Of a DNA stretch of 64,000 bases, positions 1 through 9,454 are shown piece after piece. Position numbers and translations under genes: made by a program. Source of the DNA: Larkinella sp051857545. Lineage in GTDB: Bacteria; Bacteroidota; Bacteroidia; Cytophagales; Spirosomataceae. The DNA lies in the NCBI RefSeq assembly GCF_051857545.1, contig NZ_JBPZHB010000005.1, positions 124,001-188,000 of the forward strand, read 5' to 3'. The notes under the pieces are model-generated. The model had not been told where the DNA came from. It worked only from the letters and a program-made list of their open reading frames with translations, and ran no database searches. Position 1 is the first letter of the stretch. Every line of letters starts with the position of its first letter.

Positions 1-1924
1 CATTTTTGTCGTTAACTGCAACCTTCAGCGGCTGGATGGGCCAGTTCGGGGTAACGGAAAAATTATTCAGGAACTCGAACGGCTGTTTCTGGGGGCGGGC
101 TGGAATGTGATCAAGGTGATCTGGAGCGGGGAGTGGGACGCCCTGCTGGCGCGTGATCACAAAGGCTACCTCGTCAAACGAATGGAGGAGGTGCTGGATG
201 GTGATTATCAGCGATATTCTGTATTGGAAGGCGACAAAGTACGAAGCCACTGGGTAGGCGAAAATCAGGAATTGGCGGATCTGATGCGGTCGCTGACGGA
301 CGAAGAAATCCGGTCGATCAAACGCGGGGGGCATGATTACAAGAAAGTCTATGCCGCTTTTCACAAAGCCGTGAACCACTCCAACGGCAAACCGACCATA
401 GTTTTTGTCAAAACGATCAAGGGCTATGGCATGGGCAGCACCGGCGAAGGACGGAATACGACCCACCAGAAAAAGAGCATGCTGGCCGAGGAACGGCTGA
501 CCGCGGCCAACCGATTTGGAATCCCCTTGCCCAAAGCTGACATTGAATCAGCCCGGTTTTATAAACCGGATGAAAACGGCCCGGAAGTGAAATACCTCCA
601 GGCGCAGCGGGCGGCTTTGGGGGGCGATTTACCGGCAAGGGAAGAAAATTGTCCGCCAATTTCCACACCAGATCAAACTTTTTTTGCAGAGTTTCTGGAA
701 GGAACCGGCGACCGGACGGTTTCCACGACAATGGTGCTGGTTCGGGTGATTACCAAGTTGTTGAAGGAACCCGAGATCGGAAAATACATTGTCCCGATAA
801 TCCCGGACGAGGCCCGGACATTTGGCATGGATGCCCTGTTCCGGCACGCCGGGATTTACCATCCGGAAGGACAACGCTACATTTCCGTGGATGCCGATAG
901 TCTTTCCAATTACCGCGAAGCGCAGGATGGCCAGATTTTGCAGGAAGGAATTTGTGAAGCGGGCGCGCTGGCGAGTTTCATGGCCGCCGGATCGGCATAT
1001 GCGCGCCATAGTCTACCGATGATTCCGTTTTATATTTTCTATTCGATGTTCGGTTTTCAACGGGTGGGCGACATGATCTGGGCGTGTGGTGACATGATGT
1101 GCAAGGGCTTTCTGTTTGGCGGAACTGCTGGGCGGACCACGCTCAACGGCGAAGGGGTGCAGCACCAGGACGGCCATTCGCATCTGTTTGCCAACACCGT
1201 TCCCAACCTCCGTTCCTATGACCCGGCTTTTGCTTACGAATTGAGTGTGATCATTCGCGACGGTATTTACCGCATGTTCGAACAGCAGGAGAAAATCTTC
1301 TATTACATCACGGTTTACAACGAAAACTATCCGCAGCCTGTCATGCCGACGCAGGTGGAGGACGGCATTATTCGCGGGATGTATAAGGCGGGTTCTACCG
1401 AGTTGAAGCCGGAAAAAACTGACGCTGAAAACCGGAAAGTTCACCTCATGGGCAGCGGTTCGATCATTACGCAGGTATTGGAAGCCCGCGATTTGCTGGA
1501 ACAAATGGGTATTCCGACCGACATCTGGAGCGTAACGAGCTACAACGAACTGGCCCGCGACGGTTTTGAAGCCGAACGCTGGAACCGACTGCATCCCAAT
1601 CAGGAAGCCCGGATTCCGTACGTTCAATCGCTGACGGCGGACGAAAAAGGAATCTTTATTTCCGTTTCAGATTACCAGAAAAGCCTCGGCGGAAGCATCA
1701 GTGCCTGGATGCCGACCCCGTATACCGTGCTCGGAACTGATGGTTACGGCCTGAGCGAAGCGCGTCCGGAGTTGCGGGATTACTTCGAGATTTCGCCCCG
1801 GTTTATTGTCCAGACCGCCTTGTACGAACTCGAAAAAACCGGCACCATTCCGATGCAACTTGTACTGGATTTTATGAAAAACGAAGGGATCGATGGTGAA
1901 AAAGTGAACCCTGCAACTGCTTAA
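1..1924 (+). CDS. aceE: Pyruvate dehydrogenase E1 component, homodimeric type (5' end outside window)
   Basis: Thiamine-diphosphate E1 subunit that decarboxylates pyruvate and acetylates the lipoyl arm of E2. The reading frame is open from base 2, so the gene begins upstream; the first visible residues include LQRLDGPVRGNGKIIQELE, typical of AceE. The stretch KTIKGYGMGSTGEGRN followed by THQKK, and the C-terminal transketolase-like half with GRTTLNGEGVQHQDGHS, are hallmark AceE segments. The family is close to 890 residues, so about two thirds is visible. It is followed after 4 bases by an E2 gene, so the two are almost certainly cotranscribed and form one complex. Many Bacteroidetes use the heterotetrameric alpha/beta E1; this is the single-chain type. 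Confidence 0.95.
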   Translation, partial: IFVVNCNLQRLDGPVRGNGKIIQELERLFLGAGWNVIKVIWSGEWDALLARDHKGYLVKRMEEVLDGDYQRYSVLEGDKVRSHWVGENQELADLMRSLTDEEIRSIKRGGHDYKKVYAAFHKAVNHSNGKPTIVFVKTIKGYGMGSTGEGRNTTHQKKSMLAEERLTAANRFGIPLPKADIESARFYKPDENGPEVKYLQAQRAALGGDLPAREENCPPISTPDQTFFAEFLEGTGDRTVSTTMVLVRVITKLLKEPEIGKYIVPIIPDEARTFGMDALFRHAGIYHPEGQRYISVDADSLSNYREAQDGQILQEGICEAGALASFMAAGSAYARHSLPMIPFYIFYSMFGFQRVGDMIWACGDMMCKGFLFGGTAGRTTLNGEGVQHQDGHSHLFANTVPNLRSYDPAFAYELSVIIRDGIYRMFEQQEKIFYYITVYNENYPQPVMPTQVEDGIIRGMYKAGSTELKPEKTDAENRKVHLMGSGSIITQVLEARDLLEQMGIPTDIWSVTSYNELARDGFEAERWNRLHPNQEARIPYVQSLTADEKGIFISVSDYQKSLGGSISAWMPTPYTVLGTDGYGLSEARPELRDYFEISPRFIVQTALYELEKTGTIPMQLVLDFMKNEGIDGEKVNPATA

Positions 1925-1928
1925 TGGT

Positions 1929-3212
1929 ATGACGGATATCATCATGCCCTCGATGGGCGAAAACGTAAAGGAAGGTCTCGTCGTTGCCATTTCGGTCAAA
2001 CCGGGCGAAACCGTAAAGGCCGGACAGACCTTGCTCGAAGTTGAAACCGACAAGGTGACCTTCGAGATTCCGGCGGAGGATTCGGGGGAGATCGTGGAAA
2101 TTCGGGTGATGAAAGGCGGGAAGGTGACGCCCGGCGATGTGCTGGCAACGCTGAAATCAAAACCGGTTGAATCGAGTAACGGACCGGCAGTTTTGGAACC
2201 GATGAATGCTCCGGTTCCCGTAATTCCTGTTGCTTCTGAGGAACCCAAAACCGTAGAAAAACCAGAAATAAACCACCGACCATTTCCTGAGGTATTTCCG
2301 TATCAATCAGGTAAAAAGGTGGTATCAACACCCTTAGCCCGCAAGCTGGCGCGTGAACTCGACATTGAAATCTCCAAAATTCAGAAAGCGGTGAACGGGC
2401 GGATTTCGTTTGTTGATGTCAAGAATTACGCGAAAAACCGCATTCGTCAGGTGGACGCCAATGGTCATGCACCGATTGCCAGGTCTGCACCACCATTACC
2501 CGAATTTGAAAAGTACGGTTCCGTGCGTTATGCGGAAATGACGCCGACGATGCTGGCAACAAGCCGGAATATGACCCTTGCTGCCAACCTGATTCCGCAT
2601 GCCTGGATTCAGGAAAAGATCGATATTACCGAACTGGAGAAAAACCGGAAGAAGCACAAGAAACACGTGGAAACCGCCGGGGGAAGTTTGACGATTACGG
2701 CTTTATTAGTCAAGGCGGTGGCAGAGGCCCTGCGGGTCTTTCCGTTGCTGAATGCCAGTGTGGACACCGAAAAAAAAAGGATCATCACCAAAGACTTTTA
2801 CCACATCGGCGTAGCGGTCGATACAGAAAGAGGCTTGCTGGTTCCCGTGATTCGCAATGCCGATCGGCTCAGTGTGACCGAAATTGCCCGGGAACTGACG
2901 CGGATTTCGGCGGAAGCGCGCGAGCGTAAAACCAAAATGGAGGATCTGGAAGGTGGCACGTTTACGATTTCAAATCTGGGCGGCATCGGAACTACCGGTA
3001 TCAATCCCATCGTCAACTGGCCGCAGGTCGGAATTCTGGGCTTATCGGCAAGTCAGGTAGAGCCGGTTTGGCAGGACGATCAGTTTGTCCCCCGGCTCCG
3101 GATGCCGGTAACCCTCGGTTTCGACCACCGGGTAATTAACGGTGCCGATGCCGCCCGGTTTTTACAGTATCTCAAAAAAATAACCGAAGACACCTTTCTG
3201 CTGCTGCTTTGA
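1929..3212 (+). CDS. aceF: Dihydrolipoamide acetyltransferase (E2 of pyruvate dehydrogenase)
   Basis: Core E2 subunit that moves the acetyl group from lipoamide to CoA. Domains in order: one lipoyl domain (about residues 1-80, lipoylated Lys42 in ETDKVTFE), a linker rich in Pro/Val/Glu, a peripheral-subunit-binding domain (about 130-170, STPLARKLARELDIEI), and the catalytic acyltransferase domain (about 195-427). The catalytic motif near the C-terminus reads DHRVINGAD: His400 is present, and the usual Asp is Asn404, a variant known from the Azotobacter vinelandii E2p. Only one lipoyl domain is present, against three in E. coli. Four bases separate it from the E1 gene; no E3 gene is in view. 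Confidence 0.93.
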   Translation: MTDIIMPSMGENVKEGLVVAISVKPGETVKAGQTLLEVETDKVTFEIPAEDSGEIVEIRVMKGGKVTPGDVLATLKSKPVESSNGPAVLEPMNAPVPVIPVASEEPKTVEKPEINHRPFPEVFPYQSGKKVVSTPLARKLARELDIEISKIQKAVNGRISFVDVKNYAKNRIRQVDANGHAPIARSAPPLPEFEKYGSVRYAEMTPTMLATSRNMTLAANLIPHAWIQEKIDITELEKNRKKHKKHVETAGGSLTITALLVKAVAEALRVFPLLNASVDTEKKRIITKDFYHIGVAVDTERGLLVPVIRNADRLSVTEIARELTRISAEARERKTKMEDLEGGTFTISNLGGIGTTGINPIVNWPQVGILGLSASQVEPVWQDDQFVPRLRMPVTLGFDHRVINGADAARFLQYLKKITEDTFLLLL

Positions 3213-3245
3213 GGCCCGGAACGTTTTGCTCAAACCGATTAAGAG

Positions 3246-3848
3246 ATGAATAAACTACGATATGGATGGATTCTGCTGGCGATTTTTTTCTGCCAAAACC
3301 GCTCGTGGGCGCAGAATGCCGCCGGGGTTACTGCCTGGCTGAATAGCCATAGTCTGCAAAACGGTGCGAAACTAAAACCGGATGCATCGATTGATATTCA
3401 GGAATTCACCAAGCAGTATAAGGCCAATAAATCCTTGTGGGACAAGGCGTTTGCGTATCTAAAAACTGCTGATCTGGAAAAACTTTCACCCGGTAAGTTT
3501 TACATCGACGGCGACAACATTACGGCGACGGTTTCCGATGGCACAACCCGACCGATCGAAAAAGCTCGCTGGGAGGCTCATCACAATGTGGTGGATATTC
3601 ATCTGGTCATCAAGGGCAAAGAGAACATCGGTATTGGCCCGGTGGAAGGAGCGGCTGTTGTGCAGGCATACATACCCGAACGCGATGTCGGTTTTTACAA
3701 CGCAACCGGAAAATTTTACCTCGCCGAGCCGGGTACGTTTTTCATCATTTCCCCCAAAGAAGCACACAGCCCCTCCATGCGGGCCGAAGGATCAGATACG
3801 TCCCGCAAAATTGTGATCAAGGTAAAGTACGTCCCTGAAACGCGATGA
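3246..3848 (+). CDS. YhcH/YjgK/YiaL family protein with a signal peptide
   Basis: Cupin-like family of unknown or sugar-anomerase-type role, found beside sialate and other sugar operons. The C-terminal half carries the family blocks: EAHHNVVDIHLVIKG (metal-type His and DIH), FYLAEPGTFFIISPKEAHSP, and the terminal KIVIKVKY. Residues 1-22 form a clear signal peptide (charged start, hydrophobic ILLAIFF core, cleavage near WAQ), whereas most family members are about 150 residues and cytoplasmic, so this one is predicted periplasmic. The gene starts 33 bases after the E2 stop, and its stop overlaps the next start (ATGA), so it is translationally coupled to the MFS transporter. Its substrate is not evident. 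Confidence 0.85.
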   Translation: MNKLRYGWILLAIFFCQNRSWAQNAAGVTAWLNSHSLQNGAKLKPDASIDIQEFTKQYKANKSLWDKAFAYLKTADLEKLSPGKFYIDGDNITATVSDGTTRPIEKARWEAHHNVVDIHLVIKGKENIGIGPVEGAAVVQAYIPERDVGFYNATGKFYLAEPGTFFIISPKEAHSPSMRAEGSDTSRKIVIKVKYVPETR

Positions 3849-5107
3849 TCAAAACCGTTAACGATCCAAAAACGGGGACCAACGCCCGCGTTTCGGTGCT
3901 TCGCCAGCTTTTACAAGTTCCCGTGGTGGTGGCCGCATTAGGCTATTTTGTGGATATCTACGATCTGCTGCTCTTTAGCATTGTCCGAATCCAAAGTTTG
4001 AAGGATTTGGGTGTTCCGGATTCGGCGCTTTTCGATCAGGGCATTTACCTCATCAACATGCAGATGGGCGGTTTGCTGATCGGCGGCATCGTCTGGGGTA
4101 TTATGGGCGACAAACGCGGTCGGCTTTCCGTTCTTTTTGGCTCCATTCTGATCTATTCGCTGGCCAACTACGCCAATGGTTTTGTGATGACTGTGGACCA
4201 TTACGCCATCCTCCGGTTTATCGCGGGCATCGGTCTGGCGGGTGAACTGGGGGCCGGCATTACCCTGGTTGCCGAGATTCTGCCGAAAGAAATCCGTGGC
4301 TACGGCACGTCACTGGTCGCGTCCGTTGGTCTGCTTGGGGCGGTTTTAGCCTACCTGATTGCGGATATTTTCACTTGGCGGATCGCTTATTTCATTGGGG
4401 GCGGCTTGGGGCTGCTGCTGCTGCTGCTTCGGGTTGGCGTGTTTGAATCGGGCATCTTTACACAGGTAAAAAGCAAACCCGTATCGCGGGGTAATTTTCT
4501 GGATTTATTCAAATCATCCGGCCAGTTTCTGAAATACCTGCGGTGCATTCTGATCGGGTTGCCGGTCTGGTTTGTAATCGGAATTCTGATCACCTTTTCG
4601 CCCGAATTCGGTAAAGTTCTCGGCATTACCACGCCCATTGCCGCCGGGAAAGCGGTCATGTGGCAATACATCGGCCTCTCGATTGGCGACCTTTCCAGCG
4701 GTTTTCTAAGCCAGTATGCAGGAAGTCGCAAAAAAGTGGTGATGCTGTTCATTCTCCTGACGGGATTGCTGGTGGCGGTTTACCTGTTCGTTCCGATGCA
4801 ATCGGCCTCCGTTTTTTACCTGTTGTGTACCGGTTTAGGTTTCACAGTGGGTTACTGGGCCTTGTTCGTCACCATTGCCGCCGAACAGTTTGGTACGAAT
4901 CTACGGGCGACCGTTGCCACGACCGTTCCCAACTTTGTCCGCGGAAGCATCAACCTCATGACCCCGGTTTTTCTGGTTTTAAGGGAAAGCCTCGGCATCT
5001 TGTCGGCTGCGGCAGTGTTGGGGGGCGTGGTCATGCTGATCGCGTTGGCCGCCCTGTGGGAAATGGAAGAGACCTTCGGAAAAGACCTTAATTTTTTAGA
5101 AGAATAG
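3845..5107 (+). CDS. Major facilitator superfamily transporter
   Basis: Twelve-helix MFS permease of 420 residues in the inner membrane. The loop between helices 2 and 3 has the family signature GDKRGRLSVLFG, and a second basic loop (SQYAGSRKKVVM) occurs after the mid-protein linker. The helix-1 region has the acidic pattern FVDIYDLLLF. It overlaps the preceding YhcH-like gene by 4 bases and is followed after 12 bases by the lactate permease, so the three form one transcription unit. A small organic acid or sugar acid substrate would fit the neighbours, but the sequence does not settle this. Confidence 0.85.
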   Translation: MIKTVNDPKTGTNARVSVLRQLLQVPVVVAALGYFVDIYDLLLFSIVRIQSLKDLGVPDSALFDQGIYLINMQMGGLLIGGIVWGIMGDKRGRLSVLFGSILIYSLANYANGFVMTVDHYAILRFIAGIGLAGELGAGITLVAEILPKEIRGYGTSLVASVGLLGAVLAYLIADIFTWRIAYFIGGGLGLLLLLLRVGVFESGIFTQVKSKPVSRGNFLDLFKSSGQFLKYLRCILIGLPVWFVIGILITFSPEFGKVLGITTPIAAGKAVMWQYIGLSIGDLSSGFLSQYAGSRKKVVMLFILLTGLLVAVYLFVPMQSASVFYLLCTGLGFTVGYWALFVTIAAEQFGTNLRATVATTVPNFVRGSINLMTPVFLVLRESLGILSAAAVLGGVVMLIALAALWEMEETFGKDLNFLEE

Positions 5108-5119
5108 CGCTCTGAACCT

Positions 5120-6904
5120 ATGAAATGGACCCAAACCATCGACCCATTGGGCAACCTGCTACTGTCTGCGCTGGTTGCGGCAATTCCGGTAATTTTTATC
5201 TTCTGGGCACTCATCATCAAACGGATGAAAGGCTATCTGGCCAGCCTGCTTACGCTGCTGATCGCCATGATTCTGGCTTTCGTGGTCTACGGAATGCCCG
5301 TAAAAACCATTTTCTTTTCAGCGGTTCATGGCGCGCTTTACGGACTTTTTCCCATCTGCTGGATCATTTTCGGGGCTGTTTTTTTGTATAATTTAACGGT
5401 AGACAGTGGCAAATTTGACGTCATCCGAAATTTCATGGTTGCGGTAACCCCCGATCGCAGGCTTCAGGCACTCATCATTGCGTTTTCGTTCGGAGCGTTT
5501 CTGGAAGGAGCCGCCGGAATGGGCGCGCCGGTGGCCATTACAGCCTCCATGCTGGTCGGCTTGGGTTTCAACCCCTTGTATGCGGCTGCGATCTGCCTCA
5601 TTTCCAATACGGCCCCGGTTGCTTTTGGGTCAGTCGGAACACCCATCATCATTGCCGCTCACGTCTCCGATATTCCGGAAATGGCGATTTCGCAAATGAT
5701 TGGCCGGACGCTGCCCATCCTCTCGGTGGTGCTGCCTTTTTACCTAATCATCATCATGTCGGGTGTAAAAAAAACGCTGGAGGTATTACCGGCCATTCTG
5801 GTATCGGGCATTTCGTTTGCCTTCTTTCAATGGCTGACGGCCAATTACCTTGGGCCAATGCTCCCGGATGTGCTGGCCGGATTGGCTTCCCTTTTTTGCC
5901 TGATTATTCTCCTCCGGTTTTGGAAACCGCGTTCGGTGTGGCGGTTTGAGGAAGAACCGCCCGTTACGCTGGAAACCACTAAGATGTACACCGCCGGGCA
6001 GATCTTCAATGCCTGCGTACCCTTTCTGCTCATGACGGTGACGGTCATTGCCTGTGGTTTGCAACCGGTGAAGGATACACTGAATGCCTGGGGAAATATC
6101 AAGATCAGTTTGCCGGGTTTGCAAAATGAAATAATCGGGCCAGACGGAAACCCGGTTTTGATCAAACCGCTTGAACTGAATTACCTTTCCAACTCAGGAA
6201 CCGGTGTGATACTGGCTGCGCTGATTTCCATTCCACTGCTGGGCCTCCACTGGCAAGACGGGTACAAAACCTTCCTTTCAACCCTTCATCAGTTGAAATT
6301 TCCGGTCATTACCATCATGGCTGTGGTCGGTTTTGCCTTTGTGGTGAACAACTCCGGTATGTCGGTAACGATGGCGATGGCGTTGGCAGGAACCGGTGCT
6401 TTATTTCCATTTTTCTCGCCCGTGCTGGGGTGGCTGGGCGTCTTTCTGACGGGCTCTGATACGTCTTCCAATGCCCTGTTTGGCAAATTACAGGCCACTT
6501 CGGCTACGGCGTTGGGAATCGATCCGGTGGTTACGGTGGCTGCCAATGCGTCAGGTGGTGTAACCGGCAAGATGATATCCCCGCAGTCCATTGCCATCGG
6601 TACGGCCGCCGTCGGATTGATTGGGAAGGAATCTTCCCTGTTCCGGTTTACAGTCAAGCACAGCTTTATCATGCTGGCAGTCATCTGCGTGATCACGGTT
6701 TTACAAGCTTATGTCTTCACCTGGATCATTCCTTCCTACACCAAAACCAGCGAAAGTGTTGCTGCGCCGGCTTCTCAGACGACCAGCGGTTTAAGCTATT
6801 TAGCCGTATGGGCGTTTGTCGTCACTTGCATTTCTGTCACGGTTTTGCTTACCCGGAAAAAAGAGTCGTACCAAAACCGGAAAACCGGTTCTCTTCATGC
6901 CTGA
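5120..6904 (+). CDS. lctP: L-lactate permease (LctP family)
   Basis: Proton-coupled lactate/glycolate permease with 13-14 membrane segments and 594 residues; family members are usually around 550. The signature FGAFLEGAAGMGAPVAI lies near residues 120-135, and the C-terminal half has GVFLTGSDTSSNALFGKLQ and NASGGVTGKMISPQSIAIG, both highly conserved in LctP. Imported lactate becomes pyruvate, which would feed the pyruvate dehydrogenase genes just upstream. No lactate dehydrogenase gene is visible in the window. Confidence 0.93.
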   Translation: MKWTQTIDPLGNLLLSALVAAIPVIFIFWALIIKRMKGYLASLLTLLIAMILAFVVYGMPVKTIFFSAVHGALYGLFPICWIIFGAVFLYNLTVDSGKFDVIRNFMVAVTPDRRLQALIIAFSFGAFLEGAAGMGAPVAITASMLVGLGFNPLYAAAICLISNTAPVAFGSVGTPIIIAAHVSDIPEMAISQMIGRTLPILSVVLPFYLIIIMSGVKKTLEVLPAILVSGISFAFFQWLTANYLGPMLPDVLAGLASLFCLIILLRFWKPRSVWRFEEEPPVTLETTKMYTAGQIFNACVPFLLMTVTVIACGLQPVKDTLNAWGNIKISLPGLQNEIIGPDGNPVLIKPLELNYLSNSGTGVILAALISIPLLGLHWQDGYKTFLSTLHQLKFPVITIMAVVGFAFVVNNSGMSVTMAMALAGTGALFPFFSPVLGWLGVFLTGSDTSSNALFGKLQATSATALGIDPVVTVAANASGGVTGKMISPQSIAIGTAAVGLIGKESSLFRFTVKHSFIMLAVICVITVLQAYVFTWIIPSYTKTSESVAAPASQTTSGLSYLAVWAFVVTCISVTVLLTRKKESYQNRKTGSLHA

Positions 6905-6937
6905 CTTCCTGATTTTTCATTCAATTCGTTGATTCGT

Positions 6938-8851
6938 ATGTCATCACAGATTCTGATTCGCTCCGGAATGGAGCAAGCCTATTCCGATGTATACACCGCT
7001 GAAGCGTTAGCGGCTCTCTCCGCCCTATCGGTTTTCAATGACCAGATTGCCGAGGCAATGTCCGGCCGTCAGCAACGCCGGAAGGAGCGGCAACAGTCCT
7101 CGACCCGGATTGGTTTCTTACATCCAGAAGACATTATTGCCGGAACCACGATCAAGGTAAAAGACGCCCGGGACGGAAATTTTGAGGGGGCCGAGATTCC
7201 GGCGGATCTGCAACGGCAATGGATTCAAGGCACCGGCCCGGCGGCCAAGCCTAATGTACCATTGGAAAGCAGCATTCGCAATGTGGCTTACGCCCTGCTG
7301 TCGGGCGCGGATGGCTGGATGTTCGATGGCGAGGATGCGCTGGGGCAAACCGGGACGATGTCATTAGACAACCAGCGGAACCTGAAGCTGGCCATCAGCC
7401 GCGACGAACGGTTTCTGAAAGTTGCTGCCCAGGTTGCCATTGAAATGAACCGATGGTCGGCGGGTTTTATTGGTCACGAGATCATCCATGACTGGCACCA
7501 GCAACTCGATTTTACGACGATCATTTTCCGGGCGCGCGGACTTCATCTGGCCGATCGTCACATTCGGGATGCCGACGGACAACCTTTCCCGGCTTCGCTG
7601 GTCGATTTAGTACTGTATGTCCTCAACAATTACCAGACTCTCCAACGGTCAGGTTCGTCGATTGTCCTTTATCTGCCCAAAATTCAGACGGCTTCGGAAG
7701 CGGCACTCTGGAACCGGATGATCACCCGTTTGGAAGGCTATTTGGGTCTGGTCGTGGGAACGGTTAAAACTTATGTGCTGGTCGAGCAGTTGGAAGCAAC
7801 GTATCAGTTGATGGAAATCCGGGCCGCGCTGGGCCGTCATTTTGTGGGTTTCAACACGGGTCGCTGGGATTACATCAACAGTGTTTCCGACGCGCTGAGC
7901 TGGGATAAAAGCTTCGTAAACCCGGATATCGAATCGATTGTGATGAGGTATGGCTACATGCGTCATTACGAGGACCGGGTGAGAAGGGCAGTCAACACCG
8001 CCGACCGCAACGGAAAATTTGCATTGTGGCAGGGCGGTATGGAACCCAATATTCCGGTGGGTTCCGCGTCCGGTGTAGCATCCAGCATGGAAAAAGCGCT
8101 GGCGGGTGCCGGTCGCGAACAGCGGGAGGGAGCCAGCGGCAAATGGGTGGCTCACTGGAAAATGGTAAACATCGTTCGACCGGTTTGGGAAAAAGCGGGG
8201 CAGGACAACCAACTGGGACGGCAATTCCCGGCGCTGACGTATACCGAAGCCGATGCCCGGTTACTGACCGAACTGGAAACTGCCCCGCGAACGATTCGCG
8301 GAGCGCGGAACCTGATCAGTGTGGGTTTACAATATGGCAACGCATTTGGGCAGGGGATGCAGGCGGCTGCGTTGAAACCGGCCGACTTTTTCGGAAATGA
8401 CGATATTCTCTACCTAATGGAAGACATGGCGACGGGCGAAATCCGTCTGAGCATCCTCTGGGAATGGCTTCACAAACAGGCTCGACTGACGGAAAACGAT
8501 GCGGAAACCGGAATAAAAACCGGCGATCTATTTTCCAATGAACTGTTTGAAAAACTACTCGCCGAAGAATATGACAAGCTACTGAAAGCCGATACCAAAG
8601 ATGTGTTCGACGCATCGAAGAAAACGACCCTGCCCATTTCGCTGGAGATCGCCCGAACGTATGTGCTCCAGCCGGAAAAACTACCCTGGCTGATTGATCT
8701 GCTAAACATTAACCTCAACATTACCGATCTGGACGAAGCGCGTAGACGAATCCGCCTGTTTGCGGATACCTACATGACAGAGGGCAAACGAATTATTGGT
8801 GATGTTGATTTAACCTACATACAAAGCGCAGATCAATTTCGCCATGATTAA
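6938..8851 (+). CDS. Malate synthase
   Basis: Condenses glyoxylate and acetyl-CoA to malate. The signature GFNTGRWDYINSVSD near the middle matches the malate synthase A pattern (GxNxGRWDYIFS). The C-terminal helical domain has LMEDMATGEIRLSILWEWLH; Asp496 (counting from ATG 6938) aligns with the catalytic base of the family. The N-terminal part contains GWMFDGEDALGQTGTMSLDNQRN, the acidic metal-site region. At 637 residues it is longer than classical form A (about 530) and shorter than form G (about 720). The ATG at 6938 is preferred over an in-frame TTG at 6929. The last 42 bases overlap the convergent sigma-factor gene. No isocitrate lyase of the classical type is nearby. Confidence 0.88.
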   Translation: MSSQILIRSGMEQAYSDVYTAEALAALSALSVFNDQIAEAMSGRQQRRKERQQSSTRIGFLHPEDIIAGTTIKVKDARDGNFEGAEIPADLQRQWIQGTGPAAKPNVPLESSIRNVAYALLSGADGWMFDGEDALGQTGTMSLDNQRNLKLAISRDERFLKVAAQVAIEMNRWSAGFIGHEIIHDWHQQLDFTTIIFRARGLHLADRHIRDADGQPFPASLVDLVLYVLNNYQTLQRSGSSIVLYLPKIQTASEAALWNRMITRLEGYLGLVVGTVKTYVLVEQLEATYQLMEIRAALGRHFVGFNTGRWDYINSVSDALSWDKSFVNPDIESIVMRYGYMRHYEDRVRRAVNTADRNGKFALWQGGMEPNIPVGSASGVASSMEKALAGAGREQREGASGKWVAHWKMVNIVRPVWEKAGQDNQLGRQFPALTYTEADARLLTELETAPRTIRGARNLISVGLQYGNAFGQGMQAAALKPADFFGNDDILYLMEDMATGEIRLSILWEWLHKQARLTENDAETGIKTGDLFSNELFEKLLAEEYDKLLKADTKDVFDASKKTTLPISLEIARTYVLQPEKLPWLIDLLNINLNITDLDEARRRIRLFADTYMTEGKRIIGDVDLTYIQSADQFRHD

Positions 8852-9427
8852 AATCGGCACCTCGATCATATATATGATCCGGTACTTTTCAAATTTCTGG
8901 CGAATTGTTCGCAGCGCTTTGTAGATGTGGTTTTCAATATTGCTGGTGCTGGTCTGAAGGGCTTCCGCAATTTCAGCGTTACTCAGGCCTTCGATGCGGC
9001 TCATGATAAATATCTGTTTTCGAACGGGCGGTAGGTCGTTAAAGATTTCCTCCAGTACATGCTGAAGCTCCTCGAAATCCATCCGGTTTTCGGTCAGGTT
9101 GTCGGTATGATTGTAGTTGTTGTCTAAGTATTTGAAGTAGGCCATTTCGTAGGCCCGGTGACGCGCGTGGTTGTAAACAATGTTACGGGTGATGCGAAAA
9201 AGGTAGCCGTCAAAATTTCGTGAGGGGTCGATAAAATGCCGCCTTTCCCACAAACGAACAAAAACTTCCTGGACAACTTCTTCGGCTTCATCCCGGTTTC
9301 CGGTAAATTTCAGGGCAAACTGAAAAAGCTTGGATTCAAACTGATAATAGATATGTTCAAACGCAATTCTATCTCCTGATCGCAGATCTTCAATCCATTT
9401 GACCAAAGGTTTATCACGGTCGCTCAT
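8810..9427 (-). CDS. ECF RNA polymerase sigma factor, Bacteroidetes FecI-like group
   Basis: Extracytoplasmic-function sigma factor of about 205 residues. Region 2 is visible as FQFALKFTGNRDEAEEVVQEVFVRLWERR and region 4 as PPVRKQIFIMSRIEGLSNAEIAEALQTSTSNIENHI, an HTH for -35 recognition, followed by a hydrophobic tail. The ATG at 9427 is chosen over TTG 9439. A Bacteroidetes -7 box (TATCTTTG on the minus strand, 9447-9454) lies just upstream. No FecR anti-sigma gene adjoins it, and its 3' end overlaps malate synthase by 42 bases in antisense. Its target is unknown; the TonB receptor 1 kb away is a candidate. Confidence 0.93.
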   Translation of the reverse strand: MSDRDKPLVKWIEDLRSGDRIAFEHIYYQFESKLFQFALKFTGNRDEAEEVVQEVFVRLWERRHFIDPSRNFDGYLFRITRNIVYNHARHRAYEMAYFKYLDNNYNHTDNLTENRMDFEELQHVLEEIFNDLPPVRKQIFIMSRIEGLSNAEIAEALQTSTSNIENHIYKALRTIRQKFEKYRIIYMIEVPILIMAKLICALYVG

Positions 9428-9446
9428 TCGTTTTATCAAATAAAAA

Positions 9447-9454
9447 CAAAGATA
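9447..9454 (-). promoter_or_regulatory. Candidate -7 promoter box for the sigma-factor gene
   Basis: On the minus strand the octamer reads TATCTTTG, a perfect match to the Bacteroidetes -7 consensus TAnnTTTG, 19 bases upstream of the ATG at 9427. No clear -33 TTTG was found at the usual spacing, so this rests on one element. Confidence 0.45.
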
